Shown: positions 7,327-14,042, counted from the first letter of the stretch. The stretch: 15,435 nt of DNA from Bacteroidota bacterium (GCA_023430325.1 JAEZAU010000208.1:1-15435), one strand, 5' to 3'. Translations and numbers: made by a program. The notes: generated by a model not told the origin, from the sequence alone.

Positions 7327-7338
7327 TCTTTCTCTTCC

Positions 7339-8442
7339 TCAGAATCGGATCCCCGCTGCACGCATGCTGTTCACACGCTCTTCAGCCGCCAGGTTGGCCG
7401 CCAGGTAGGTCGGTATGTTCTTTTCGGCGCTCGTGTTGAAGCATCGCAACGCCGTATTGTAGATCTGTTCCGTCTGGTTCAGCGCTGCCTGCCGGTCATA
7501 ACCCTTGCGCTCCCAGGCGCAGTTGATGATGCCCCCGGCGTTGATAAGGAAATCAGGCGCGTACAGGATGCCCTTTTCCATGACTGCCTGCCCGTGCACG
7601 CTCTCATCGGCCAGCTGGTTGTTGGCACCACCTGCTATGATGCTGCACTTCAGACGCTTCAAGGTCTCATCGTTCACCGTGGCCCCTAGTGCGCATGGCG
7701 AATAGATGTCCATGTCCAGATCATAGATATCCTCGCTGTTCACCACTTTCACCGCAGGGAATTGTTCCTTGATGGCTGATACCTTCTCTTCATGGATATC
7801 GCTGAGGAAAACGATGGCGCCCTCCTTTACAAGATGCTCCACCAATCCTTTGCCGACGTTGCCTGCACCTTGTACGGCGATCTTGCGGCCGGAAAGGGAA
7901 TCATTCCCATAGGCCTTCTTGGCTGCGGCCTTCATGCCCATGTAAACGCCATAGGCCGTTACCGGGCTGGGATCACCGCTGCCTCCCATTTCGATCGGGA
8001 GACCTGCTACATTACTGGTCTCCTTGCGGATGTTCACCATGTCGATCGTGCTCATGCCCACATCTTCTGCGGTGATGTACCGGCCGTTGAGGCTCTCAAC
8101 GAACTGGCCGAAGCGGCGGAACATCGCCTCTGTCTTCTGCGTGCGCGCATCGCCGATGATCACCGCCTTTCCACCACCAAGGTCAAGACCTGCGAGGGAG
8201 CTTTTGTAGGTCATGCCGCGGCTCAGGCGCAGCACATCATGCAGCGCTTCCGCTTCACTGGCGTACGGCCACATGCGCGTGCCGCCCAGTGCCGGCCCCA
8301 GCGTGGTGTTGTGTATGGCGATGATGGCGCGAAGCCCGGTGGGACGGTCGAAACAGAAGAGCACTTCTTCATGATCGTGCTTCTCCATACGGCCGATGAC
8401 CAGATCGGCGGTCTGTGGCGTTCCTAGTGTAGTTGTGACCAT
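7339..8442 (-). CDS. ldh: Leucine dehydrogenase (Glu/Leu/Phe/Val dehydrogenase family)
   Basis: From ATG 8442 the enzyme has 367 residues. It would catalyse NAD-dependent oxidative deamination of branched-chain amino acids, linking them to the 2-oxo acids used in catabolism or branched-chain lipid synthesis. The catalytic domain shows LGPALGGTRMW, RGMTYKSS (K80) and LDLGGGKAVI (K92), the substrate-binding and catalytic lysines of the family. The cofactor domain carries GAGNVG (193-198), and further on CALGATVN, IAGGANNQLAD and DFLINAGGIIN. The GGTRMW context and length favour leucine over glutamate dehydrogenase; phenylalanine or valine cannot be excluded. A TTG 18 bases upstream is the alternative start. 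It is the first gene of the six-gene minus-strand run and is divergent from the ABC exporter. Confidence 0.93.
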   Translation of the reverse strand: MVTTTLGTPQTADLVIGRMEKHDHEEVLFCFDRPTGLRAIIAIHNTTLGPALGGTRMWPYASEAEALHDVLRLSRGMTYKSSLAGLDLGGGKAVIIGDARTQKTEAMFRRFGQFVESLNGRYITAEDVGMSTIDMVNIRKETSNVAGLPIEMGGSGDPSPVTAYGVYMGMKAAAKKAYGNDSLSGRKIAVQGAGNVGKGLVEHLVKEGAIVFLSDIHEEKVSAIKEQFPAVKVVNSEDIYDLDMDIYSPCALGATVNDETLKRLKCSIIAGGANNQLADESVHGQAVMEKGILYAPDFLINAGGIINCAWERKGYDRQAALNQTEQIYNTALRCFNTSAEKNIPTYLAANLAAEERVNSMRAAGIRF

Positions 8443-8553
8443 TGCAGGTACGTGTGTCAATTGTGCCGGCCGTTCAGCGTAAGGGCTGGCGCTGCCGTAC
8501 CATGATGGCCCAGTCGGTCAACGCTGCACTCCTTCTCGCTCACGGTGCGGACC

Positions 8554-8561
8554 TACCTTTG
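8554..8561 (+). promoter_or_regulatory. Promoter -7 box, TACCTTTG, for the ABC exporter gene
   Basis: TACCTTTG is a perfect match to the Bacteroidota -7 consensus TAnnTTTG and is followed by CATCCG, a common start-site context. It lies 65 bases upstream of ATG 8627. No convincing -33 TTTG was found at 19-21 bases upstream. Confidence 0.55.
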
Positions 8562-8626
8562 CATCCGCCTTTTTTGAAGCGTTACCGAAGCAGGTGGCGC
8601 AAAAGTAGCAAGATCCCAGCCGCCGA

Positions 8627-10510
8627 ATGCGACCGCTCCTGAAGCTCAACCCTTATTTCGCGAGATATAAGTGGCACATGTTGCTGGGCATGCTGTTCAT
8701 TGTGCTCAGCAACCTGTTCGCTGTCTATTCCCCCGAAGTAGTGCGCGAGGCGATCGATCTGATCGGCAAGGCGATCGCACAGCGGGACATGCCTGCCGGC
8801 CAGAGGCAGTTGGAAGAACCAAGGATACTACAGATATGGGTGGGTTGGACCGGGCTGGACATCGATCGGAAGCTACATGACCTCTCCACTGATGAAGCGA
8901 TCGCCTCCACCGTGGTCTACCTGGCCGGTGTGCTGGCCGTGCTTTACCTGTTACTATCCATTCTGAAGGGATTCTTCATGTTCCTCATGCGGCAGACCAT
9001 CATCGTGGTGAGCCGCCTGATCGAGTACGATCTGAAGAACAGGATCTTCGATCATTACCAGAAGCTCGATCGTGCATTCTACAAGAGGAACAGCACTGGA
9101 GATCTCATGAACCGCATCAGTGAGGATGTAGGTAAAGTGCGCATGTACATCGGCCCGGCGGTGATGTACACCATTAACCTGGTGGCACTCTTCATCCTCT
9201 GCATAGCCCGCATGCTACAGGTGAATGCCGAACTGACCTTGTGGACGCTGGCACCCCTGCCCATCATGAGCGTGATCATCTATTATGTCAGCGATGTGAT
9301 CAACCGCCGCAGCATGGAAGTGCAGGAACAACAAAGCCGGCTGAGCACGCTGGCACAGGAAAGTTTCAGCGGCATCCGCGTGTTGAAGGCCTATGCAAAG
9401 GAGGAAATGGCCGCCGATCGCTTTGCCCAGGCAGCCGCGGAATATCGGGTGCGCAGCTTGAAGCAGGCCAAGGTGGATGCGGTCTTCATGCCGGCCATCA
9501 TGCTGTTGATCGGCCTCAGCACGGTGCTCACGATCTTCATCGGCGGCATGAAAGTGATCGCGGGCGATCCGACCGTTTCAGTAGGCAATATCGCCGAATT
9601 CGTCATTTATGTGAACATGCTCACCTGGCCCTTCGCCTCGGTGGGCTGGGTCACTTCGCTCATTCAACAGGCCTCGGCGAGCATGGTGCGCATTAACGAG
9701 TTCCTCGATACCGATCCAACCATCCGCGATCCGTATGACGAATTGGAGGCGATCGAAGGCCACATCGTGTTCGACCGGGTCAGCTTCACCTACCCCGACA
9801 CAGGGATAAAGGCCTTGAAGAACGTGAGCTTTGAGGTTCCTGCCGGCGGCACACTGGCCATAGTGGGTCATACCGGAAGCGGAAAAAGCACCATCGCCGA
9901 GCTGATCGGAAGGCTGTACGACCCCACCGCTGGCCGGGTACTGATAGATGGGGTACCCATCGATCGGATAAAGCTGGAAAAGTTGCGCGGCCAGCTCGGC
10001 TTTGTACCGCAGGACGTATTTCTTTTCAGCGACACCATCCGCAACAACATCGGTTTTCGATCTGATGAAGCGCCGGACCTGGATGAACGTGTGGTACGTG
10101 CGGCGAAGGTGGCCCAGGTGCATGAGAACATCACCGATCTCTCCAGGAGCTATGATACGCTGTTGGGTGAGCGCGGCATCACTTTGAGCGGTGGGCAGAA
10201 ACAGCGTGTAAGCATTGCCCGTGCCATCATCGGCCAACCCAGGATACTGATCTTCGATGATGCATTGAGCGCAGTGGATACCGCCACCGAAGAAGCGATC
10301 CTGCAGGAATTGGGTACGGTCATGAAGGGGCGTACCACCATCATCATCAGCCACCGCATTAGTGCCGTGCGCGATGCCGATCGCATCCTCGTGCTTGAAG
10401 AGGGTGAGCTGGTGGAGGAAGGCACGCACCAGCAATTGATCGCACTTGGCGGCCTATATGCACAGTTGTACGAAGAGCAATTATTGGAAGAGGCGCGCAA
10501 AGAGATGTGA
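8627..10510 (+). CDS. ABC exporter, fused permease and ATPase
   Basis: This 627-residue half-transporter has an N-terminal six-helix exporter domain (about 1-355) and a C-terminal nucleotide-binding domain (about 376-620). It would act as a dimer in the inner membrane, exporting a lipid or hydrophobic compound (MsbA/LmrA/YheI-like); the substrate is unknown. The NBD shows Walker A GHTGSGKS (414-421), the Q-loop PQDVFLFSDT (Q462), signature LSGGQKQR (520-527), Walker B ILIFDDALSAVD (540-551) and the switch His in ISHR (H576). The catalytic Glu after Walker B is replaced by Asp545. A polar loop of about 45 residues (50-95) lies between helices 1 and 2, longer than in MsbA. The start is ATG 8627, followed at once by LLKLNPYFARYKW. 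Confidence 0.94.
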   Translation: MRPLLKLNPYFARYKWHMLLGMLFIVLSNLFAVYSPEVVREAIDLIGKAIAQRDMPAGQRQLEEPRILQIWVGWTGLDIDRKLHDLSTDEAIASTVVYLAGVLAVLYLLLSILKGFFMFLMRQTIIVVSRLIEYDLKNRIFDHYQKLDRAFYKRNSTGDLMNRISEDVGKVRMYIGPAVMYTINLVALFILCIARMLQVNAELTLWTLAPLPIMSVIIYYVSDVINRRSMEVQEQQSRLSTLAQESFSGIRVLKAYAKEEMAADRFAQAAAEYRVRSLKQAKVDAVFMPAIMLLIGLSTVLTIFIGGMKVIAGDPTVSVGNIAEFVIYVNMLTWPFASVGWVTSLIQQASASMVRINEFLDTDPTIRDPYDELEAIEGHIVFDRVSFTYPDTGIKALKNVSFEVPAGGTLAIVGHTGSGKSTIAELIGRLYDPTAGRVLIDGVPIDRIKLEKLRGQLGFVPQDVFLFSDTIRNNIGFRSDEAPDLDERVVRAAKVAQVHENITDLSRSYDTLLGERGITLSGGQKQRVSIARAIIGQPRILIFDDALSAVDTATEEAILQELGTVMKGRTTIIISHRISAVRDADRILVLEEGELVEEGTHQQLIALGGLYAQLYEEQLLEEARKEM

Positions 10511-10619
10511 TGCCACCGCCGCAACACGCTTGTGCCCAGCCGGGCTTCGCCTTTACATCCTCTTTTCAGTTTACGGTCTTCCGAGCCACAAAACACCGAT
10601 GGATATTCAAAAACCCTTT

Positions 10620-10627
10620 TATATTTG
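10620..10627 (+). promoter_or_regulatory. Promoter -7 box, TATATTTG, for the PUR protein gene
   Basis: TATATTTG matches TAnnTTTG exactly and lies 37 bases before ATG 10665, in an AT-rich patch unlike the surroundings. A start site about 4-7 bases downstream would put the hairpin at 10630-10651 at the very 5' end of the mRNA. Confidence 0.55.
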
Positions 10628-10629
10628 AT

Positions 10630-10651
10630 CCGGGTCCGAACGAGGACCTGG
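10630..10651 (+). promoter_or_regulatory. 5' leader stem-loop upstream of the PUR protein gene
   Basis: CCGGGTCC (10630-10637) pairs with GGACCTGG (10644-10651), giving 8 pairs including one G-U around a 6-base loop, GAACGA. It lies between the promoter box and ATG 10665. It could protect the mRNA 5' end or be a control site; neither is shown by the sequence. No T tract follows, so it is not an attenuator terminator. Confidence 0.45.
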
Positions 10652-10664
10652 AAAGACCAAGGCC

Positions 10665-11045
10665 ATGGCGGATGAACGTGAGGATGTATACTCGAAGGCC
10701 GTACGGGCCGGCAAACGCACGTACTTCTTCGATGTGAGGAGCACCAGGCGGCGCGATCTGTACCTCACCATAACCGAGAGCAAGAAGCACACACATGCCG
10801 ACGGTTCCTTTTCTTTTGACAAGCACAAGATCTTTCTCTACAAGGAGGATTTCGACAAGTTCCTCAATGGCCTTTATGATGCCATCGATGAGATAGAAAG
10901 GCTCCGCTCCAACGGCTTCACACCCAAACCGGTGCAGCAGGGAGCCAATGGCACCGGGTCCTGGCAGCCGCCGGATACCGACCCCGAAGAAGTGGCCCCC
11001 TACTCGAACATCAATTTCGAGGATCTCGACCGCAAGGACATCTGA
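10665..11045 (+). CDS. PUR-family DNA/RNA-binding protein (DUF3276)
   Basis: This 126-residue protein carries one PUR-type domain in about residues 8-80. It reads VYSKAVRAGKRTYFFDVRSTRRRDLYLTI, then ESKKH and the helix YKEDFDKFLNGLYDAIDEI, matching the beta-beta-beta-beta-alpha PUR repeat. The C-terminal 45 residues are polar and Pro/Gly/Asp-rich, probably disordered. Bacterial PUR proteins dimerise to bind single-stranded nucleic acid; Borrelia BpuR is the best-known example. In Bacteroidota the family is nearly universal but its targets are not known. The gene stands alone, with its own promoter-like box and leader hairpin, 154 bases after the ABC exporter. Confidence 0.9.
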   Translation: MADEREDVYSKAVRAGKRTYFFDVRSTRRRDLYLTITESKKHTHADGSFSFDKHKIFLYKEDFDKFLNGLYDAIDEIERLRSNGFTPKPVQQGANGTGSWQPPDTDPEEVAPYSNINFEDLDRKDI

Positions 11046-11095
11046 GCTTCCGCACCACGGATCTGTTCATTGATGCTCATTTCCCGGGCGAGTTC

Positions 11096-11180
11096 CGCTC
11101 AGGTCGCGCCTACGCCTGCAAGTCCTCCCACGCTGCGCATGGTCCGGGCTTTCCGGCTGCGCCGCTTACGCACTTTCCGT
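11096..11180 (+). repeat. Degenerate copy of an intergenic repeat, plus orientation
   Basis: Three sequence blocks occur here in order: CTGCAAGTCC (11116-11125), CGGGCTTTCCG (11145-11155) and CTTACGCAC (11165-11173). The same blocks in the same order are found on the minus strand between 11340 and 11267. Spacing differs (19 against 34 bases between the first two blocks), so this copy is diverged or shortened. The outer limits are approximate. Confidence 0.5.
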
Positions 11181-11261
11181 TGCAGAAGGATGATCATGCG
11201 TTCCACCGGAACATTCTCACATGGATCCGTCACCTCTCGCCACAAGCGATCTCCAGGTACC

Positions 11262-11412
11262 TGCGCAGCGCGTTAAGGATAGGAGCGTAAAGCCCGCAAA
11301 GGAGCGAAGGCCGCAGGCCACAGCACCTGCGGACTTGCAGCGGATAGCCTGCCCCGCCTTCACCGATCGCCCTGCAGGCCCGCCGCGAACTTCCTGAAAG
11401 GCGGGGAACGCC
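11262..11412 (-). repeat. Intergenic repeat-like element, minus orientation
   Basis: On the minus strand the blocks are CTGCAAGTCC (11340-11331), CGGGCTTTACG (11296-11286) and CTTAACGCGC (11277-11268). Upstream is a stable inverted repeat CCCGCC/GGCGGG (11405-11400 with 11384-11379), next to GGGCGTTCCCC. The composition resembles dispersed non-coding repeats that I recall from Bacteroidota genomes, often misannotated as short Arg/Leu-rich proteins; this recollection is unverified. The element lies directly behind the stop of the prenyltransferase gene, so it could also serve as its transcript end. No T tract follows the hairpin. Confidence 0.5.
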
Positions 11413-11420
11413 CAAAGAAC

Positions 11421-12314
11421 TCAGGCCATCAGAAGGCCGATCGGGTAAAGCAGATACTCCAGCGAGAACAGCCCCCAGAACAACTTGTAGGATCTTTCCA
11501 CCTGGTGATCATCATGCACCTTCAGGCGTACGATGTGCGCAAGGAAGAGGGCCAGTATGATCAGATGCGTGGCGATATAAAAACCGGCCGATGGCATGAA
11601 AGCGAATGCCGCACCGCTGATCACTGATACGTATGCGAAGCTCACCACCGTGGCGCCCAACAGCAGCGCTTTGCGCCGGCCATGCAACACGGCCACCGTG
11701 CCGAACACGTGCAGCGCATCACCGCGCGTATCGGGAATATCCTTGAACCAGGCGATGCCCAGACTGAACGCCGTGATGAAGACCGTGAGCGGGACAATGG
11801 CCGCATGGATGGCGATGGAACCGGTGAGCTCGTTGACGAAATGCGCGTGCAGGCCAAGGTTCACCAGAAGCCCGCGCACCATGGTAATGGCCATGGCGGC
11901 TCCAAGATGATGGCGTTTGAACTTCAGAGGTGGCAATGAATACGCCGTACCGATGGCCATGATGGTGGCGATGATGGTCATGACGTAGAAGGACCGCCAG
12001 AGCGAGATGCCCAGGGCGAGGATGCCACAGGCGATCACGATGTTGACACCCTGGCGTGGTGTGAGCCTGCCTGCAGCGATCGGAAGCCACGGTTTGTTGA
12101 TGCGGTCCACCTCCACATCCATTACCTGGTTGAGACCGGTTATGTAGATGTTGCAGGCCAATGCCCCCAGGATGGCGGCAACGGGAATGATCGGCGCGCC
12201 CCACCCGGCGCCGGTGGTGGCCACTGTAATGACATAGATCGCGGCCACACTGATGGAACTGCCGATGATGGTATGCGGGCGGCTGAACTCCCACAACAGT
12301 TTCAGGGCCTTCAT
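11421..12314 (-). CDS. Homogentisate phytyl/prenyltransferase-like protein (UbiA superfamily)
   Basis: This 297-residue polytopic membrane protein (about eight or nine helices) would transfer a prenyl chain from a prenyl diphosphate to an aromatic acceptor. The first Asp-rich motif is NQVMDVEVD (62-70), followed by RINKPWLPIAAG (71-82). The second is KDIPDTRGD (191-199). The NQxxDxxxDxxNKPxLPxAxG pattern with KDIPDxxGD is what I know from plant and cyanobacterial homogentisate phytyl/geranylgeranyltransferases (VTE2/HPT). MenA, UbiA and archaeal DGGGP synthase have other contexts around these aspartates. The expected reaction is homogentisate plus phytyl diphosphate to methyl-phytyl-benzoquinol, with loss of CO2. 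It is divergent from the prenol kinase fusion, which could supply its prenyl donor. The aromatic acceptor is inferred; no homogentisate genes are in view. A TACCTTCA box lies 4 bases before the ATG. Confidence 0.85.
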   Translation of the reverse strand: MKALKLLWEFSRPHTIIGSSISVAAIYVITVATTGAGWGAPIIPVAAILGALACNIYITGLNQVMDVEVDRINKPWLPIAAGRLTPRQGVNIVIACGILALGISLWRSFYVMTIIATIMAIGTAYSLPPLKFKRHHLGAAMAITMVRGLLVNLGLHAHFVNELTGSIAIHAAIVPLTVFITAFSLGIAWFKDIPDTRGDALHVFGTVAVLHGRRKALLLGATVVSFAYVSVISGAAFAFMPSAGFYIATHLIILALFLAHIVRLKVHDDHQVERSYKLFWGLFSLEYLLYPIGLLMA

Positions 12315-12318
12315 AGCT

Positions 12319-12326
12319 TGAAGGTA
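12319..12326 (-). promoter_or_regulatory. Possible promoter -7 box, TACCTTCA, for the prenyltransferase gene
   Basis: On the minus strand TACCTTCA resembles TAnnTTTG with two changes and lies only 4 bases before ATG 12314. If it is used, the transcript is leaderless. It is weaker than the other boxes listed. Confidence 0.3.
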
Positions 12327-12423
12327 CGGTCCCTTGCCTCGAAGCCGCCCGATGAACGGAATTTCCGTTACCTGCTTTCATGAACGTCCGCTGGCTGCGA
12401 TATTAGGAGCGGCAGACGTGGAA

Positions 12424-13872
12424 ATGAACGATCAGGAGGTGCTCCTTGTGCTGGGGCCGGCGGTGTTGTTGCTGGCCATCGGTTGTGAACTTATCTGGCG
12501 CAACCGATATGTTGACCAATGGGTCGCGCGCAAGGTCCTCCACATCGGTGCCATTGGTGCATGTGCCCTGGTGCCCATGTTGCTTGATGATCTGCGAACG
12601 CTCATCGGGATCGTGATCATCAGTGAACTGCTGCTCATCGGTCTGGTCTGGAAGGGATACCTCTTCGATCAGGAGGATGGCGGCCGCAGCTGGGGCATCA
12701 TGCTCTTCCCCCTTCCCTATTTGTTCCTGCTCTTCGTAGAGGATGATCGCTGGCTCATCTCACTGCCAATGTGCATACTCGCGTTCAGCGACGCGTTCGC
12801 AGCGATCGCCGGTAACACTTTTAAGCGCGGCCGCTACACGTTGACCAACGATCCGAAGTCATTTATCGGCAGTGTGGTGTTCTTCCTTGTAACGCTCATC
12901 GTGTTTCAACTTTTTCCATCCTTCCGCGGCGCGATCGCAGGTGTTGATACGTGGCAGGCTTTCGTTCTATTGATCTCCATCACCGGTATGATCACCTTGC
13001 TTGAAGCGATCGGCTCACGTGGTTGGGACAACGTGCTCATTCCGCTTTCAGCCTGGCTACTGTTGCATCATATTACAGAGTATCCGGGATCCCTGGAGAA
13101 GATCGCTTTCCAGGAAAGCGCCCTCCTTGTCGCATCGGTCCTTTTCATACCGATGGTGGTCAGGTTGCAGTGGTTGCAAATGAGCGGAGCTGTCGCTGCT
13201 GCACTGGTGGCATCATGGGTGGTCTTTTTTGCAGGCATTGAATGGTTGCTTCCTCTGATCCTTTTCCTGGTACTGAGCAGTATCATCGGAGGCTTCACGC
13301 ATCGGGCCCGGACCATACGTGGCGATCTGAAATCCGGCAAGCCGAGAGATGCGATGCAGGTGCTCTGTAATGGAGGTGTCCTTGCGATCTGCGCTGCGGT
13401 GTTCGCACCCGATCGGGCGGCCCTCGCCATGGGCATCAGCATTGCGATAAGTGCGGCCGACACCTGGGCCTCGGAGATCGGCACGGCCAGGCGATCGGTG
13501 ACCAGGGACATCCTCAACTGGCGCAAAGTCCCGGTGGGACTTTCTGGTGGAGTAAGCCTTCCAGGAACGGCCGGTGCGTTGGCGGGTGCATTGGTCTTCG
13601 GAGCGATCGGTGCTGTCATGATCGATAGCGATGATCTGTTCTGGGACCACTTCGGTCTCATCATCATCGGAGGTATGCTCGGCATGTTCGTGGACAGTGT
13701 GCTCGGATCGAGCCTGCAGGAACGTTATCGTACCACGAACGGCGAAGCCACCGATCGGCCGCAAGGTGAGAGGATCTCAGGGCTCCCGTGGATGACCAAC
13801 GATCTGGTGAACCTCTTCAGCAATGCGATCGCCACCGGATCGGTGATGTTCCTTATGGATCGGACCTGGTGA
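12424..13872 (+). CDS. Fused phytol-kinase-like (VTE5) and phytyl-phosphate-kinase-like (DUF92/VTE6) membrane protein
   Basis: This 482-residue multispanning protein joins two enzyme families. Residues 1 to about 245 match the CTP-dependent phytol/dolichol kinase family: RKVLHIGAIG (36-45), FSDAFAAIAG (D123), KSFIGS (145-150) and GWDNVLIPL (199-207). Residues about 275-480 match DUF92 (TMEM19/VTE6): CNGGVLA (315-321), SAADTWASEIG (343-353), GLSGGVSLPGTAGA (372-385), DSVLGSSLQ (424-432) and TNDLVNLFSN (458-467). In Arabidopsis VTE5 makes phytyl phosphate and VTE6 makes phytyl diphosphate, so the fusion would convert a free prenol to its diphosphate in two steps. The partner is the divergent prenyltransferase. 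ATG 12424 begins the first membrane helix. GTG 12418 lies 8 bases after AGGAG (12405-12409) and is a good alternative; ATG 12334 is unlikely. The true prenol (phytol, geranylgeraniol or other) is inferred. Confidence 0.85.
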   Translation: MNDQEVLLVLGPAVLLLAIGCELIWRNRYVDQWVARKVLHIGAIGACALVPMLLDDLRTLIGIVIISELLLIGLVWKGYLFDQEDGGRSWGIMLFPLPYLFLLFVEDDRWLISLPMCILAFSDAFAAIAGNTFKRGRYTLTNDPKSFIGSVVFFLVTLIVFQLFPSFRGAIAGVDTWQAFVLLISITGMITLLEAIGSRGWDNVLIPLSAWLLLHHITEYPGSLEKIAFQESALLVASVLFIPMVVRLQWLQMSGAVAAALVASWVVFFAGIEWLLPLILFLVLSSIIGGFTHRARTIRGDLKSGKPRDAMQVLCNGGVLAICAAVFAPDRAALAMGISIAISAADTWASEIGTARRSVTRDILNWRKVPVGLSGGVSLPGTAGALAGALVFGAIGAVMIDSDDLFWDHFGLIIIGGMLGMFVDSVLGSSLQERYRTTNGEATDRPQGERISGLPWMTNDLVNLFSNAIATGSVMFLMDRTW

Positions 13873-14027
13873 CCAGTGGAAAGGATCGCGATCGATGCGA
13901 TAGCACCTCTTACGGCCTTCCCACACGCGGTATACGGAAGTTGTTCGTTGGTGGCGTGTTCAAAAATCGTCGGTTTATCAACATGTACGAATAGGTCGCA
14001 TGCCTGTTCTTTGTGATGCTGGCGTAA

Positions 14028-14042
14028 GCGTTGGACCAACGC
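14028..14042. promoter_or_regulatory. Palindrome GCGTTGGACCAACGC upstream of parA
   Basis: Seven-base arms flank a single A, 39 bases before the parA ATG. It could be an operator bound as a dimer site, or a short leader hairpin. It does not match the usual parS consensus (centre CACGTG). No T tract follows, so it is not a terminator. Confidence 0.35.

Larger units (their letters stand above)
11046..11420. other. 375-base gap with no convincing gene
   Basis: The gap lies between the stops of two convergent genes. Short open frames on both strands (11070-11276 plus, 11230-11415 minus) are Arg/Ser/Cys-rich, lack a recognisable fold and probably arise from GC-rich repeat sequence. What the gap does contain is two convergent diverged copies of a repeat-like element (listed separately) and a small palindrome GTTCC-ACC-GGAAC at 11200-11212. 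No promoter or tRNA was seen. Confidence 0.7.

Noticed and set aside
9578..10435. 285-codon minus-strand frame inside the ABC exporter gene
   Set aside because: It lies entirely opposite the conserved permease and ATPase domains and reads as a shadow frame without family features.
10535..10580. GCCC-AGCC-GGGC after the ABC exporter as a terminator
   Set aside because: The stem is only four to five pairs and the following sequence is not a T tract; too weak to call.
11200..11212. GTTCC-ACC-GGAAC as a possible parS site
   Set aside because: It resembles parS outwardly but the centre is one base short and lacks CACGTG. It is also an isolated copy within repeat-like sequence.
11070..11276. 68-codon plus-strand frame in the intergenic gap
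   Set aside because: The translation is Arg/Ser-rich and featureless, and it overlaps the repeat elements; no promoter box precedes it.
11230..11415. 61-codon minus-strand frame behind the prenyltransferase gene
   Set aside because: Composition (Arg, Cys, Gly, Leu) and position match a GC-rich non-coding repeat read as protein; no domain or signal is visible.
13940..13990. GTTCAAAAATC stretch recalling a tRNA T-loop
   Set aside because: No acceptor stem, anticodon arm or CCA end could be drawn around it.
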